The position numbers and the translations under genes are program-made. A stretch of 64,000 nucleotides of DNA from Actinoplanes missouriensis 431. GTDB lineage: Bacteria > Actinomycetota > Actinomycetes > Mycobacteriales > Micromonosporaceae. Shown here one piece after another: positions 17,696-25,097 of the stretch (positions within the stretch are counted from its first letter, which is position 1; each line of letters opens with the position of its first letter). Under the pieces are notes generated by a model. That model was given only the letters and a program-made list of their open reading frames with translations. It was not told where the DNA came from and made no database searches. Location: contig NC_017093.1 in NCBI RefSeq assembly GCF_000284295.1, positions 7,440,001 to 7,504,000 of the forward strand. Reading direction: 5' to 3'.

Positions 17696-18181
17696 ATGGA
17701 CGCCCTCGCCGAGCAGTTGCTCCGCCTCGTCGACGTGCGCCTGCTCGACCCGTTGGAGATCCTGCTGGAGGACGACGGGATTCCCGGTGGGCTGCGTACC
17801 GTGCTGCGCCACCGGGCGGCGGCGTGGGCCGACACCATCGAGCACAGCGACGACGCGACGGCCGTCCGCACGCTCGCCCGGCTGATGGCGACGCTCTATC
17901 CGGAGGAGCACGCGTTCGCCCCGCCGGCCGACTGGTGGCGCACGCCGCTCGGCCAGGCCGTCGTGCGCCGGGTCGGTCATCCCTATGCGGAGACGGTGTC
18001 CTACGCAACGGCCGGCGCCATGCTCGGCATCAGCCGCCAGGGGGTACATGATCTTGTGCGCCGTGGCCGTCTGCCCCGTCATCCCGATGGTGGCGTTCCG
18101 GTCAGCGCGGTCCGCGACCGCCTGCTGACCGGGCCACCGCCCCCTTCCGACCCGTCATCGACCGATCCGCCACCGCTCTGA
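17696..18181 (+). CDS. Small HTH DNA-binding protein (MerR/excisionase-like helix)
   Basis: A 161-aa protein with an N-terminal helical region of unknown function (about 1-95). It is followed by a helix-turn-helix of the MerR/excisionase HTH_17 type: YATAGAMLGISRQGVHDLVRRGRL (about 110-133), then the PxHPDGGVPVSAVRDRL wing. The C-terminus is Pro/Ser-rich. The ATG at 17696 has AGGA upstream. The gene lies 40 nt before an alpha/beta hydrolase gene and could be its regulator. A 7-bp inverted repeat just upstream is a possible self-operator. Target and ligand are unknown. Confidence 0.7.
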   Translation: MDALAEQLLRLVDVRLLDPLEILLEDDGIPGGLRTVLRHRAAAWADTIEHSDDATAVRTLARLMATLYPEEHAFAPPADWWRTPLGQAVVRRVGHPYAETVSYATAGAMLGISRQGVHDLVRRGRLPRHPDGGVPVSAVRDRLLTGPPPPSDPSSTDPPPL

Positions 18182-18221
18182 GGGCGGCTGGGCGCCGCCA
18201 CACAAGGCACTGGGAGCCTCA

Positions 18222-19124
18222 ATGATCAACGACCGCCTCATCGACGCCGGCGAGCTGCCCATCGCCGTCCGCGACTTCGGTGGCGACCAGCCGCCGCTGC
18301 TGCTCCTGCACGGCGCCGGGGCGAACCTCGCGCACATGACCACGCTGGCCCGTGCGCTGCGGCCCCGGCACCGGGTGATCACCGTCGACCTGCGTGGCCA
18401 CGGCCGCTCCGGCGACGGCCCGTGGACCTGGGACGCGGCGCTCGCCGACCTGGCCGCCGTGTGCGTACAGATGGAGCTCGACCGGCCCGCGGTGGCCGGG
18501 CACTCGCTGGGCGGGATGATCGCCGCCCTCTGGGCCCAGCGGCACCCGGAGACACCCGGCGTGGTGAGCCTCGACGGCAACCCGCCGCCCACCTCCCCGG
18601 CGCACCTGCCCGGCCTGCCCGAGGAGAAGGCGATCGGCGAGCTGGCCCGGCTGCACGCCGTCTTCGACGCGATCGAGGCCACGGCCGGCCAGGTCATCCC
18701 CGCCGACCAGCTGCCCGACCTGGTGGAGCGCCAGCAGATGGCGGCCCGCGACATGGGCGCCAACGAGAAGGTCTGGATCGAGGGCTTCCGGCGCAATCTG
18801 GTGCATGTGGACGGTGAGACCTCGATCCGTCCGTCCGCGCAGGCGACGGCCGAGCTGCGGGCGCTGATGAACTCGCTGGACCTCAGCCCGGTGTACGCCG
18901 CGACCACCTGCCCGGAACTGGTCGTGCTGCCGACCCGCAGCCTGCCCGAGCAGGAGCCGTTCGCGGAGCTGTACGAGGCGCACCGCCGGTTCCTGGTGGA
19001 GCAGGCGCGATCGGTGCCGCACCTGCGTTACCTGTCGCTCGCCGACGCCTCGCACGCCATGGTGATCGAGCAGCCGACCGTGCTCGCCTCAGTCATCAGC
19101 GACTTCCTGGCCCAGCACCGCTGA
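18222..19124 (+). CDS. Alpha/beta hydrolase
   Basis: A 300-aa alpha/beta-hydrolase fold enzyme. The oxyanion-hole motif is LLLHGAGANLAHM, the nucleophile elbow GHSLGG gives the catalytic Ser, and the catalytic His is in LADASHAMV near the C-terminus. A helical cap region lies between about residues 130 and 215. The substrate cannot be predicted; esterase, lactonase and epoxide-hydrolase-like members share this layout. The ATG at 18222 follows TGGGAGCC. It is probably co-transcribed with the HTH gene upstream. Its last 36 nt overlap the 3' end of a convergent small frame on the minus strand. Confidence 0.88.
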   Translation: MINDRLIDAGELPIAVRDFGGDQPPLLLLHGAGANLAHMTTLARALRPRHRVITVDLRGHGRSGDGPWTWDAALADLAAVCVQMELDRPAVAGHSLGGMIAALWAQRHPETPGVVSLDGNPPPTSPAHLPGLPEEKAIGELARLHAVFDAIEATAGQVIPADQLPDLVERQQMAARDMGANEKVWIEGFRRNLVHVDGETSIRPSAQATAELRALMNSLDLSPVYAATTCPELVVLPTRSLPEQEPFAELYEAHRRFLVEQARSVPHLRYLSLADASHAMVIEQPTVLASVISDFLAQHR

Positions 19125-19391
19125 TCGATTCCGGTCGCCGGCGGCGGGAGTGCCGGCGGCAGGGATGTCGCCTGCGGCGGGCTTCAGCGGCCTTGCGGCG
19201 CCCGAGGCGGCCAGGCCGACGGCCAGGGCGCCCAGCACGACGAGCAGCGCCTGGCGCATACCGACAATGTCCAGCGCGTCCTGCGCGGCGGGCGCCCGGG
19301 AGAGCCAGCCGGCATAGGCGAAACCGTTCATCGCGAACGCGACGCCGACGGCGACCTTGGCGGAGTTCAGGCGCTGATCGACGTCTGCCAC
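19089..19391 (-). CDS. Small membrane protein, possible remnant of an MFS transporter
   Basis: A 100-aa frame whose N-terminus (VAVGVAFAMNGFAYAGWLSRAPAAQDAL) resembles the first transmembrane helix and following loop of major-facilitator transporters. A second hydrophobic helix (ALLVVLGALAVGLAASGAA) follows, and then an Ala/Pro-rich tail. A true MFS protein has about 400 aa, so this looks like an internally deleted remnant, or a small two-helix protein. The GTG start has no clear ribosome-binding site. Its 3' end overlaps the convergent hydrolase gene by 36 nt. Confidence that it is expressed is low. Confidence 0.4.
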   Translation of the reverse strand: MADVDQRLNSAKVAVGVAFAMNGFAYAGWLSRAPAAQDALDIVGMRQALLVVLGALAVGLAASGAARPLKPAAGDIPAAGTPAAGDRNRSAVLGQEVADD

Positions 19392-19400
19392 TTCTCGAAT

Positions 19401-19682
19401 TTACTCGAAATCGGACAGTGACATCGACACTATATTGATCACCACGATTGCCAGGCCGATCAGCGCCGGCCAGAGCACGGCGCCGGTGAAGGCGCCCACC
19501 GCGCTGTCCCGCCGGGACCGGCGCTGGTGCCACTGACCGAGCAGGATCACCGCGAGCAGCCCGGCGCCGGCGAGCGACCACGCGACGGCGACGTTCCGCA
19601 CGAACGGCATCGCCAGCAGGACCGCCAGCCAGATCCCGAGAGATTGAACAAGCCCACCGGCTACCGCATCAGTCTTCCGCAC
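19401..19682 (-). CDS. Small integral membrane protein, hypothetical
   Basis: A 93-aa hydrophobic protein with about three membrane segments: SLGIWLAVLLAMPFV, VAWSLAGAGLLAVILLG and a C-terminal VLWPALIGLAIVVINIV. A basic loop (QWHQRRSRRD) separates the second and third. The GTG at 19682 has a GGCGGGG stretch upstream. It ends 9 nt before the next small minus-strand gene, so the two may be one transcript. No family is recognised. Base composition at its 3' end is less GC-rich than the neighbours. Confidence 0.55.
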   Translation of the reverse strand: MRKTDAVAGGLVQSLGIWLAVLLAMPFVRNVAVAWSLAGAGLLAVILLGQWHQRRSRRDSAVGAFTGAVLWPALIGLAIVVINIVSMSLSDFE

Positions 19683-19757
19683 GTGGTCCCCGCCTCGCCG
19701 ATGTCTGGACGCGATGCAGTGTGCCCCACTTGATCAACCAACCGTGCCCGGACGGCA

Positions 19758-19791
19758 GGATGCCTCCCCCCGGACCGGGTGGGAGGCATCC
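19758..19791. terminator. Strong hairpin after nrdJ
   Basis: GGATGCCTCCC (19758-19768) pairs perfectly with GGGAGGCATCC (19781-19791), with a further CCCGG/CCGGG pairing inside the loop. It lies 14 nt after the nrdJ stop codon. Confidence 0.8.
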
Positions 19792-19804
19792 GTCAGGTGC
19801 TCGC

Positions 19805-22723
19805 TCAGCTGCAGCCGGAGGTGGAGCCGCAGCCCTCGCAGACGTAGCAGGAGCCGGCGCGGCGCATCTTCGTGCCGCAGGTGAAGCAGAGCGGCGCGTC
19901 GGCCGCGTGGCCGGTGACCACCTCGAGCAGTTCGGTGGACGAGCCGGCCTGGTGTGCCGGGGCCGGCGCGGCCTTCGCCTCGGCGACCTCGGCCACGGTG
20001 ACCGCGGACGAGACGACCGGGGTGGCGGCGATCGGAGCGGCGGGCGCCGGAGCGGACGCGGCCATGCCGGCCAGGTCCACCGTGGCGGCCTCGGCAGCCG
20101 CCTCGGCCTGGGCCTGGGCGGTGCGCTCCTTCGCGGTGAAGATGCCGAGCTCGGCGCGGGTGTCGTAGGGCAGGAAGTCCAGCGCCAGGCGACGGAAGAT
20201 GTAGTCCATCACCGAGGAGGCCATCCGCACGTCCGGGTCGTCGGTCATGCCGGCCGGCTCGAAACGCATGTTGGTGAACTTCGCGACGTACGTCTCCAGC
20301 GGGACGCCGTACTGCAGGCCTATCGAGATGGCGACCGAGAAGGCGTCCATCACGCCGGCCAGGGTGGAGCCCTGCTTCGACATCTTCAGGAAGACCTCAC
20401 CGAGGCCGTCGTCCGGGTAGGACGACGCGGTCAGGTAGCCCTCGGCGCCGGCGACCGAGAAGGACACCGTCTCCGACGGGCGCTTCTTCGGCAGGCGCTT
20501 GCGGACCGGCCGGTACTCGATGACCTTCTCGACGACCTTCTCGACCGCCTTGGGCTCCTCGGCCGCGGCGGGCGCGGTCGCGGTGGCCTTGGTGCCCTTG
20601 CCGGCCGAGAGCGGCTGGCCGACCTTGCAGTTGTCGCGGTAGATCGCGAGCGCCTTGAGGCCGAGCTTCCAGCCCTGGTAGTGGATCTCCTCGATCTCCT
20701 CGACGGTCGCCGTCTCCGGCATGTTGACCGTCTTCGAGATCGCGCCGGAGATGAACGGCTGCACGGCCGCCATCATCCGGACGTGGCCGATCGGCGCGAT
20801 CGCCCGCTCGCCCATGGCGCAGTCGAAGACCGCGTAGTGCTCCGGCTTGAGGCCGGGGGCGTCGACGACGTTGCCGTGGTCGGAGATGTGCTCGACGATC
20901 GCCTCGACCTGCTCCTCGGGGTAACCGAGGGTGCGCAGCGCGCGCGGGACCGTCTGGTTGACGATCTGCATCGAACCGCCGCCGACCAGCTTCTTGAACT
21001 TGACCAGGGCCAGGTCGGGCTCGATGCCGGTGGTGTCGCAGTCCATCATCAGGCCGATGGTGCCGGTCGGGGCGAGCACCGACGCCTGCGCGTTGCGCCA
21101 GCCGTTCTTCTCACCGATCTTGTTGCCGTTCTTCCACTGCTTGGTGGCCTCACGGACGATCTCGGTGGCGACGGCGCCGGACGGGCGGATCTCGTCGTTC
21201 GCGGCGGCGTGCTTGCGCATGACCCGCTGGTGGGCGTCGGCGTTGCGGGCGTAGCCGTCGTAGGCGCCGACGATGCCGGCGAGCTCGGCCGAGCGGCGGT
21301 ACGCCGTGCCGGTCATCAGCGAGGTGATCGCGGCTGCCACGCCACGGCCGGCCTCCGAGTCGTACGGCAGGCCGGACGCCATCAGCAGGGCGCCGATGTT
21401 CGCGTACCCGATGCCGAGCTGGCGGTAGGCGCGGGTGGTGACCCCGATCTTCTCGGTCGGGAAGTCCGCGAAGCAGATCGAGATGTCCATCGCGGTGATG
21501 ATGAACTCGACGCTCTTGACGAACTTCTCCACCTCGAAGCCGCCGTCGGAGCGGAGGAACTTCATCAGGTTGAGCGAGGCGAGGTTGCAGGACGAGTCGT
21601 CCAGCGACATGTACTCCGAGCAGGGGTTGGACGCGGTGATGCGGCCGGTCTCGGGGTTCGTGTGCCAGTCGTTGATGGTGTCGTCGTACTGCAGGCCGGG
21701 GTCGGCGCACTCCCACGCGGCCTGGGCGATGCCGCGGAAGAGCTTCTTGGCGTCGATGGTCTCGATGACCTCGCCGTTGAGCCGGCCGCGCAGGCCGAAC
21801 TCGGTGCCCTCCTCGTACGCCCGCATGAACTCGTCGCTGACCCGCACCGAGTTGTTGGCGTTCTGGTACTGCACGCTGACGATGTCGGCGCCGCCCAGGT
21901 CCATGTCGAAGCCGGCGTCCCGCAGCGCGCGGATCTTGTCTTCCTCGCGCGCCTTGGTGGAGACGAACTCCTCGATGTCCGGGTGGTCCACGTCGAGGAT
22001 GACCATCTTCGCGGCACGCCGGGTGGCGCCGCCGGACTTGATGGTGCCCGCGCTGGCGTCGGCGCCGCGCATGAAGCTGACCGGGCCGCTCGCGGTGCCG
22101 CCGGAGGAGAGGAGCTCCTTGGAGGAGCGGATCCGGGAGAGGTTGACGCCGGAACCGGAGCCACCCTTGAAGATCAGACCCTCTTCCTTGTACCAGTCGA
22201 GGATCGAGTCCATCGAGTCGTCGACGGAGAGGATGAAGCACGCGCTGACCTGCTGCGGCGACTTGGTGCCGACGTTGAACCAGACCGGCGAGTTGAAGCT
22301 GAAGACCTGGTGCAGCAGCATCCAGGTGAGCTCGTGGTCGAAGACCTCGGCGTCGGCCGGCGACGCGAAGTAGCCGTGCTCCTCGCCCGCCTTGCGGTAG
22401 GTGCTCACCACGCGGTCGATCAGCTGGCGGAGCGAGACCTCGCGCTCCGGCGTGCCGACCGCTCCGCGGAAGTACTTGGTCGTGACGATGTTCGCGGCGT
22501 TCACGCTCCAGAACGCCGGGAACTCCACGCCACGCTGCTCGAAGTTGATCGAGCCGTCACGCCAGTTGGTCATGACGACGTCGCGGCGTTCCCATTCCAC
22601 CTCGTCGTACGGGTGAACGCCCTCCGTCGTCCACACCCGCTCCACACGCAGCCCCCTGGTCGCCGCGCCCGCGCCGCTCGTCCGGCTGCGCTGGCGACCT
22701 GCTGTGATGCCGTCTCCGGCCAT
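19805..22723 (-). CDS. nrdJ: Vitamin B12-dependent (class II) ribonucleotide reductase
   Basis: Adenosylcobalamin-dependent enzyme that makes deoxyribonucleotides with or without oxygen. The 972-aa protein carries the reductase core: NSPVWFNVG and VSACFILSVDDSMD, the glycine-rich loop GGSGSGVNLSRIRS, and the active-site NPCSEYMSLDDSSCNL (Asn-x-Cys-x-Glu). The APTGTIG loop is also present. An Ala-rich linker leads to a C-terminal cysteine cluster (CFTCGTKM...CYVCEGCG...CS) used for re-reduction or zinc binding. The ATG at 22723 has GGGGGAG upstream; an in-frame reading extends a further 128 codons but overlaps nrdR. It follows nrdR by 58 nt, forming an nrdR-nrdJ operon. No cobalamin riboswitch is seen. 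Confidence 0.97.
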   Translation of the reverse strand: MAGDGITAGRQRSRTSGAGAATRGLRVERVWTTEGVHPYDEVEWERRDVVMTNWRDGSINFEQRGVEFPAFWSVNAANIVTTKYFRGAVGTPEREVSLRQLIDRVVSTYRKAGEEHGYFASPADAEVFDHELTWMLLHQVFSFNSPVWFNVGTKSPQQVSACFILSVDDSMDSILDWYKEEGLIFKGGSGSGVNLSRIRSSKELLSSGGTASGPVSFMRGADASAGTIKSGGATRRAAKMVILDVDHPDIEEFVSTKAREEDKIRALRDAGFDMDLGGADIVSVQYQNANNSVRVSDEFMRAYEEGTEFGLRGRLNGEVIETIDAKKLFRGIAQAAWECADPGLQYDDTINDWHTNPETGRITASNPCSEYMSLDDSSCNLASLNLMKFLRSDGGFEVEKFVKSVEFIITAMDISICFADFPTEKIGVTTRAYRQLGIGYANIGALLMASGLPYDSEAGRGVAAAITSLMTGTAYRRSAELAGIVGAYDGYARNADAHQRVMRKHAAANDEIRPSGAVATEIVREATKQWKNGNKIGEKNGWRNAQASVLAPTGTIGLMMDCDTTGIEPDLALVKFKKLVGGGSMQIVNQTVPRALRTLGYPEEQVEAIVEHISDHGNVVDAPGLKPEHYAVFDCAMGERAIAPIGHVRMMAAVQPFISGAISKTVNMPETATVEEIEEIHYQGWKLGLKALAIYRDNCKVGQPLSAGKGTKATATAPAAAEEPKAVEKVVEKVIEYRPVRKRLPKKRPSETVSFSVAGAEGYLTASSYPDDGLGEVFLKMSKQGSTLAGVMDAFSVAISIGLQYGVPLETYVAKFTNMRFEPAGMTDDPDVRMASSVMDYIFRRLALDFLPYDTRAELGIFTAKERTAQAQAEAAAEAATVDLAGMAASAPAPAAPIAATPVVSSAVTVAEVAEAKAAPAPAHQAGSSTELLEVVTGHAADAPLCFTCGTKMRRAGSCYVCEGCGSTSGCS

Positions 22724-22781
22724 AAGGATGTGCTCCCCCTCGTAGTACCCGCGGAAAGGTGTAGCTGAATGTCGGCTGTGA

Positions 22782-23300
22782 TCAGCCGTTGAGCTTTGGT
22801 GCCCGCGCGCCGGACCGCGGCGCGACGGCGTGTCGCGTCCCGGGTTCCCTGACGGCGGGTGCTTCGCGGAGCGCGGCGATCTCTTTCTCGAACTCGTCCA
22901 GAGAATCGAACGCCTTGTAGACACTCGCGAACCGGAGATAAGCCACCTGGTCGAGCTCACGCAGCGGCGTGAGGATCGCCAGGCCCACCTCGTGGCTGGG
23001 GATCTCGGCAGCTCCCCGCGCCCGGACGGTCTCCTCGACCCGCTGCGCGAGCAGCGCGATCGAGTCCTCGTCGACGGGACGGCCCTGACAGGCCTTCCGG
23101 ACGCCACTCATGATCTTCGTCCGGCTGAAGGGCTCGGTGACGCCACTGCGCTTCACCACCGCGAGGACCGCTTCCTCGACCGTGGTGAACCGCTTGCCGC
23201 ACTCGGTGCACGACCGGCGGCGACGGATCAGCTGACCGTCGTCGGCCTCACGCGAATCGACCACGCGTGAGTCGGCGTGACGGCAATACGGGCAGCGCAC
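22782..23300 (-). CDS. nrdR: NrdR transcriptional repressor of ribonucleotide reductase genes
   Basis: A 172-aa repressor with an N-terminal zinc ribbon ([17 protein letters not shown] ... [10 protein letters not shown]) and an ATP-cone domain (about 49-139) that senses ATP/dATP, the standard NrdR layout. The GTG at 23300 is fixed by the conserved CPYC start and by CCGGAGGGGG upstream. A longer in-frame reading adds 51 residues not found in the family. It is transcribed ahead of nrdJ, its expected target, and a possible NrdR box lies in its own promoter region. The C-terminus has a short basic extension after the ATP cone. Confidence 0.96.
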   Translation of the reverse strand: MRCPYCRHADSRVVDSREADDGQLIRRRRSCTECGKRFTTVEEAVLAVVKRSGVTEPFSRTKIMSGVRKACQGRPVDEDSIALLAQRVEETVRARGAAEIPSHEVGLAILTPLRELDQVAYLRFASVYKAFDSLDEFEKEIAALREAPAVREPGTRHAVAPRSGARAPKLNG

Positions 23301-23651
23301 CGCGGACCCCCTCCGGATTCCCCCGAACCGGCTCGCAGACACGCAGAAGCACAGCTTCGCCTCGGTCAGGACCGATGCGAGGCTGTGGACGGCATGTGGA
23401 TAACCGGGGAGAGGGAAACCCAACCTGTGGATGACTTGCATCCGTGTAACCACTAGATGTTGGGGTCAACGCTATGCCCCGGCAGACGGCGGCGCAAGTT
23501 CAGCAGCATGCCGACGCGCCGGGTTTTTCAAGCTCACCACCAGGGGTGATGCCACGATCACTCGCCGCAGCGGGTGGGGGTGACGTGACGCGCCGGAGAT
23601 CCGGACACCCCACTCGTCCGGTGACCACGAAGGGACAGCGAACGGCGCTGG
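23301..23651. other. Intergenic region between nrdR and the small lexA-adjacent gene
   Basis: About 350 bp without a convincing gene. It holds the nrdR leader and promoter region (a TTGACC element on the minus strand at 23469-23464) and a possible NrdR box. No LysM-domain remnant is visible, although many actinobacteria carry a LysM gene at this place. Confidence 0.5.
23450..23465. promoter_or_regulatory. Possible NrdR box
   Basis: The core CTAGATGTTG (23453-23462) matches 8 of 10 positions of the NrdR-box core CWATATATWG. It lies just downstream of a minus-strand TTGACC that could be the nrdR -35. A second box at the usual helical distance was not found, so support is weak. Confidence 0.3.
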
Positions 23652-23789
23652 TCAGCCTTGCGACGCAGTAGTGAACAACACGACACTCGCGAGGAGCGCG
23701 AGGAGGAGATAGACACCGAGCAGCACGACGCGGCCACGCCGGGTGAGTCGCACGGGCGGCGCCGCGTGTCGCATCCCACTGGAAACCAT
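23652..23789 (-). CDS. Short single-pass membrane protein next to lexA
   Basis: A 45-aa protein: basic N-terminus (PPVRLTRRGR), one hydrophobic helix (VVLLGVYLLLALLASVVLF), then only five residues. The N-terminal pattern resembles the membrane-anchor part of LysM-domain proteins that often sit between lexA and nrdR in actinobacteria, but no LysM domain follows. It may be a truncated remnant or a small membrane protein in its own right. The ATG at 23789 has GAGAGGGG upstream. It is divergent from lexA and shares with it an intergenic region containing LexA-box-like sites. Confidence 0.55.
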   Translation of the reverse strand: MVSSGMRHAAPPVRLTRRGRVVLLGVYLLLALLASVVLFTTASQG

Positions 23790-23842
23790 GACGACCCCTC
23801 TCTCGGACACCCGTTCGATAGAACGCCCGTACGACGGTCTAT

Positions 23843-23858
23843 CAGAACACGCGTACGG
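23843..23858. promoter_or_regulatory. Weaker second LexA-box-like site
   Basis: CAGAACACGCGTACGG matches 8 of 12 fixed positions of the actinobacterial LexA box TCGAAC-N4-GTTCGA. It lies between the small membrane gene and lexA, 37 bp from the better site. Could serve either gene. Confidence 0.3.
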
Positions 23859-23894
23859 AAGTCGAGTCCTCGGGCGCGACACGCCGGAGAAAGA

Positions 23895-23910
23895 TCGTAC
23901 AGATGTTTGA
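23895..23910. promoter_or_regulatory. LexA (SOS) box upstream of lexA
   Basis: TCGTACAGATGTTTGA matches 10 of 12 fixed positions of TCGAAC-N4-GTTCGA. It lies 131 bp before the lexA start, consistent with the autorepression known for lexA. Confidence 0.65.
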
Positions 23911-24040
23911 ATATGTCGCATGTCCCTATTACGGTTTCCCGTCAAGAGGGGTCAGCCGGGCAAACGTCATCCCCACAGCGTCGGTCCGGCTCCGCGACGC
24001 ACCACGTGCCGGAAGGCACTGGCCGACAGGGAGGGCGGAC

Positions 24041-24838
24041 GTGTCGACCGACGACCGCACGAAGCAAACACCCGGGCAGCAGTCCGTCAAGAGGGGCGAG
24101 GCCGCCGCCCCGGCCGGCATCCGCCGCCGCTCACCGGGCCGGGCCCGCAGCGCTGACGCGCCCCAGCTGCGCTCGGTCACCCCCGTCGGGCACGCCCCCG
24201 AGGTCGTCGCCCCGGACCTGACCGCACGGCAGCGGCGCATCCTGGAGTTCATCCGCGACTGGGTGGAGCGGTACGGGTACCCGCCCAGCGTGCGGGAGAT
24301 CGGCGAGGCCGTCGGACTGGTCTCCCCGTCCAGCGTGGCGTACCAGTTGAAGGCCCTGGAGACCAAGGGCTACCTGCGCCGCGACCCGAACCGGCCGCGC
24401 GCCGTGGACGTCCGGATGCCCGGCGAGATGGTCGACGACGATGCGCTGCGCGCCGCCCGGCCGCAGCCGGCCTACGTGCCGCTGGTGGGCCGGATCGCCG
24501 CCGGTGGCCCGATCCTGGCCGAGCAGACCGTGGAGGACTTCTTCCCGCTGCCGCGCGAGCTCGTCGGCGAGGGCGACGTCTTCATGCTCGAGGTCAAGGG
24601 CGACTCGATGATCGACGCGGCGATCTGCAACGGCGACTGGGTCGTGGTCCGCCAGCAGCCGACGGCCGAGGCCGGAGACATCGTGGCCGCGATGATCGAC
24701 GGTGAGGCCACCGTGAAGAGCTACCGCCAGCGCGACGGGCACGTCTGGCTGATGCCGGCCAACCCGGCGTTCGACCCGATCCCCGGTGACGACGCCACCA
24801 TCATGGGCCGCGTCGTGGCCGTCCTGCGCCGCGTCTGA
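24041..24838 (+). CDS. lexA: LexA repressor of the SOS response
   Basis: A 265-aa repressor and self-cleaving protease. A disordered basic N-terminal extension of about 55 residues precedes the winged-helix domain ([27 protein letters not shown], about 61-125). The S24 peptidase domain has the Ala154-Gly155 cleavage site (GRIAAGGPI), catalytic Ser189 (GDSMID) and Lys226 (EATVKSY). The GTG at 24041 has GGGAGGGCGG upstream; an in-frame reading begins earlier but without such a site. A LexA-box-like site is upstream and RecA, the co-protease, is encoded at 46-47 kb. The long N-terminal extension is usual in actinobacteria. Confidence 0.96.
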   Translation: MSTDDRTKQTPGQQSVKRGEAAAPAGIRRRSPGRARSADAPQLRSVTPVGHAPEVVAPDLTARQRRILEFIRDWVERYGYPPSVREIGEAVGLVSPSSVAYQLKALETKGYLRRDPNRPRAVDVRMPGEMVDDDALRAARPQPAYVPLVGRIAAGGPILAEQTVEDFFPLPRELVGEGDVFMLEVKGDSMIDAAICNGDWVVVRQQPTAEAGDIVAAMIDGEATVKSYRQRDGHVWLMPANPAFDPIPGDDATIMGRVVAVLRRV

Positions 24839-24852
24839 GCCGAGAACGGCGA

Positions 24853-24882
24853 AAGGGCCGGCCCCGTCTGGGGCCGACCCTT
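24853..24882 (+). terminator. Hairpin terminator after lexA
   Basis: AAGGGCCGGCCCC and GGGGCCGACCCTT pair over 13 bp with one mismatch around a GTCT loop, starting 14 nt after the lexA stop codon. Confidence 0.8.
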
Positions 24883-24930
24883 CTCGGTGCTTGCTGACGC
24901 CTACCGGCCGGATCACGCGGCGCCTGACCG

Positions 24931-25097
24931 GCGGTGCTCGCGCATCAGCGGTCGCGCGGCGCGCGAGTTGCGGTCCCGCGCTGCTCGCGCGTCAGCTGTC
25001 GCGCGGCACGCGGGTTGCGGTCCCGCGCTGCTCGCGCGTCAGCTGTCGCGCGGCACGCGGGTTGCGGTCCCGCACTGCTCTCGTGTCAGCGGTCGTC
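24931..25097. repeat. 47-bp tandem repeat, about 3.5 copies
   Basis: Units begin at 24931, 24978, 25025 and 25072, exactly 47 bp apart. The second and third copies are almost identical and each contains GCTGCTCGCGCGTCAGCTG and TTGCGGTCCC. The last, partial copy runs into the final codons and stop of the minus-strand gene at 25086, so the end of that gene seems to have been duplicated downstream. There are no spacers, so it is not a CRISPR array. Confidence 0.85.

Noticed and set aside
19721-22768. A plus-strand open frame of about 1,015 codons opposite nrdJ
   Set aside because: It is the antisense shadow of a fully conserved ribonucleotide reductase; its composition (Arg/Gly/Ala/Val-rich) is typical of high-GC antisense frames.
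22724-23460. Cobalamin riboswitch before nrdR-nrdJ
   Set aside because: No B12-box-like sequence was seen in the nrdR leader or in the nrdR-nrdJ gap.
23812-23825. CGTTC-GATA-GAACG palindrome in the lexA divergent region
   Set aside because: The half sites are in the opposite order to a LexA box (GTTC before GAAC), so it was not counted as an SOS site.
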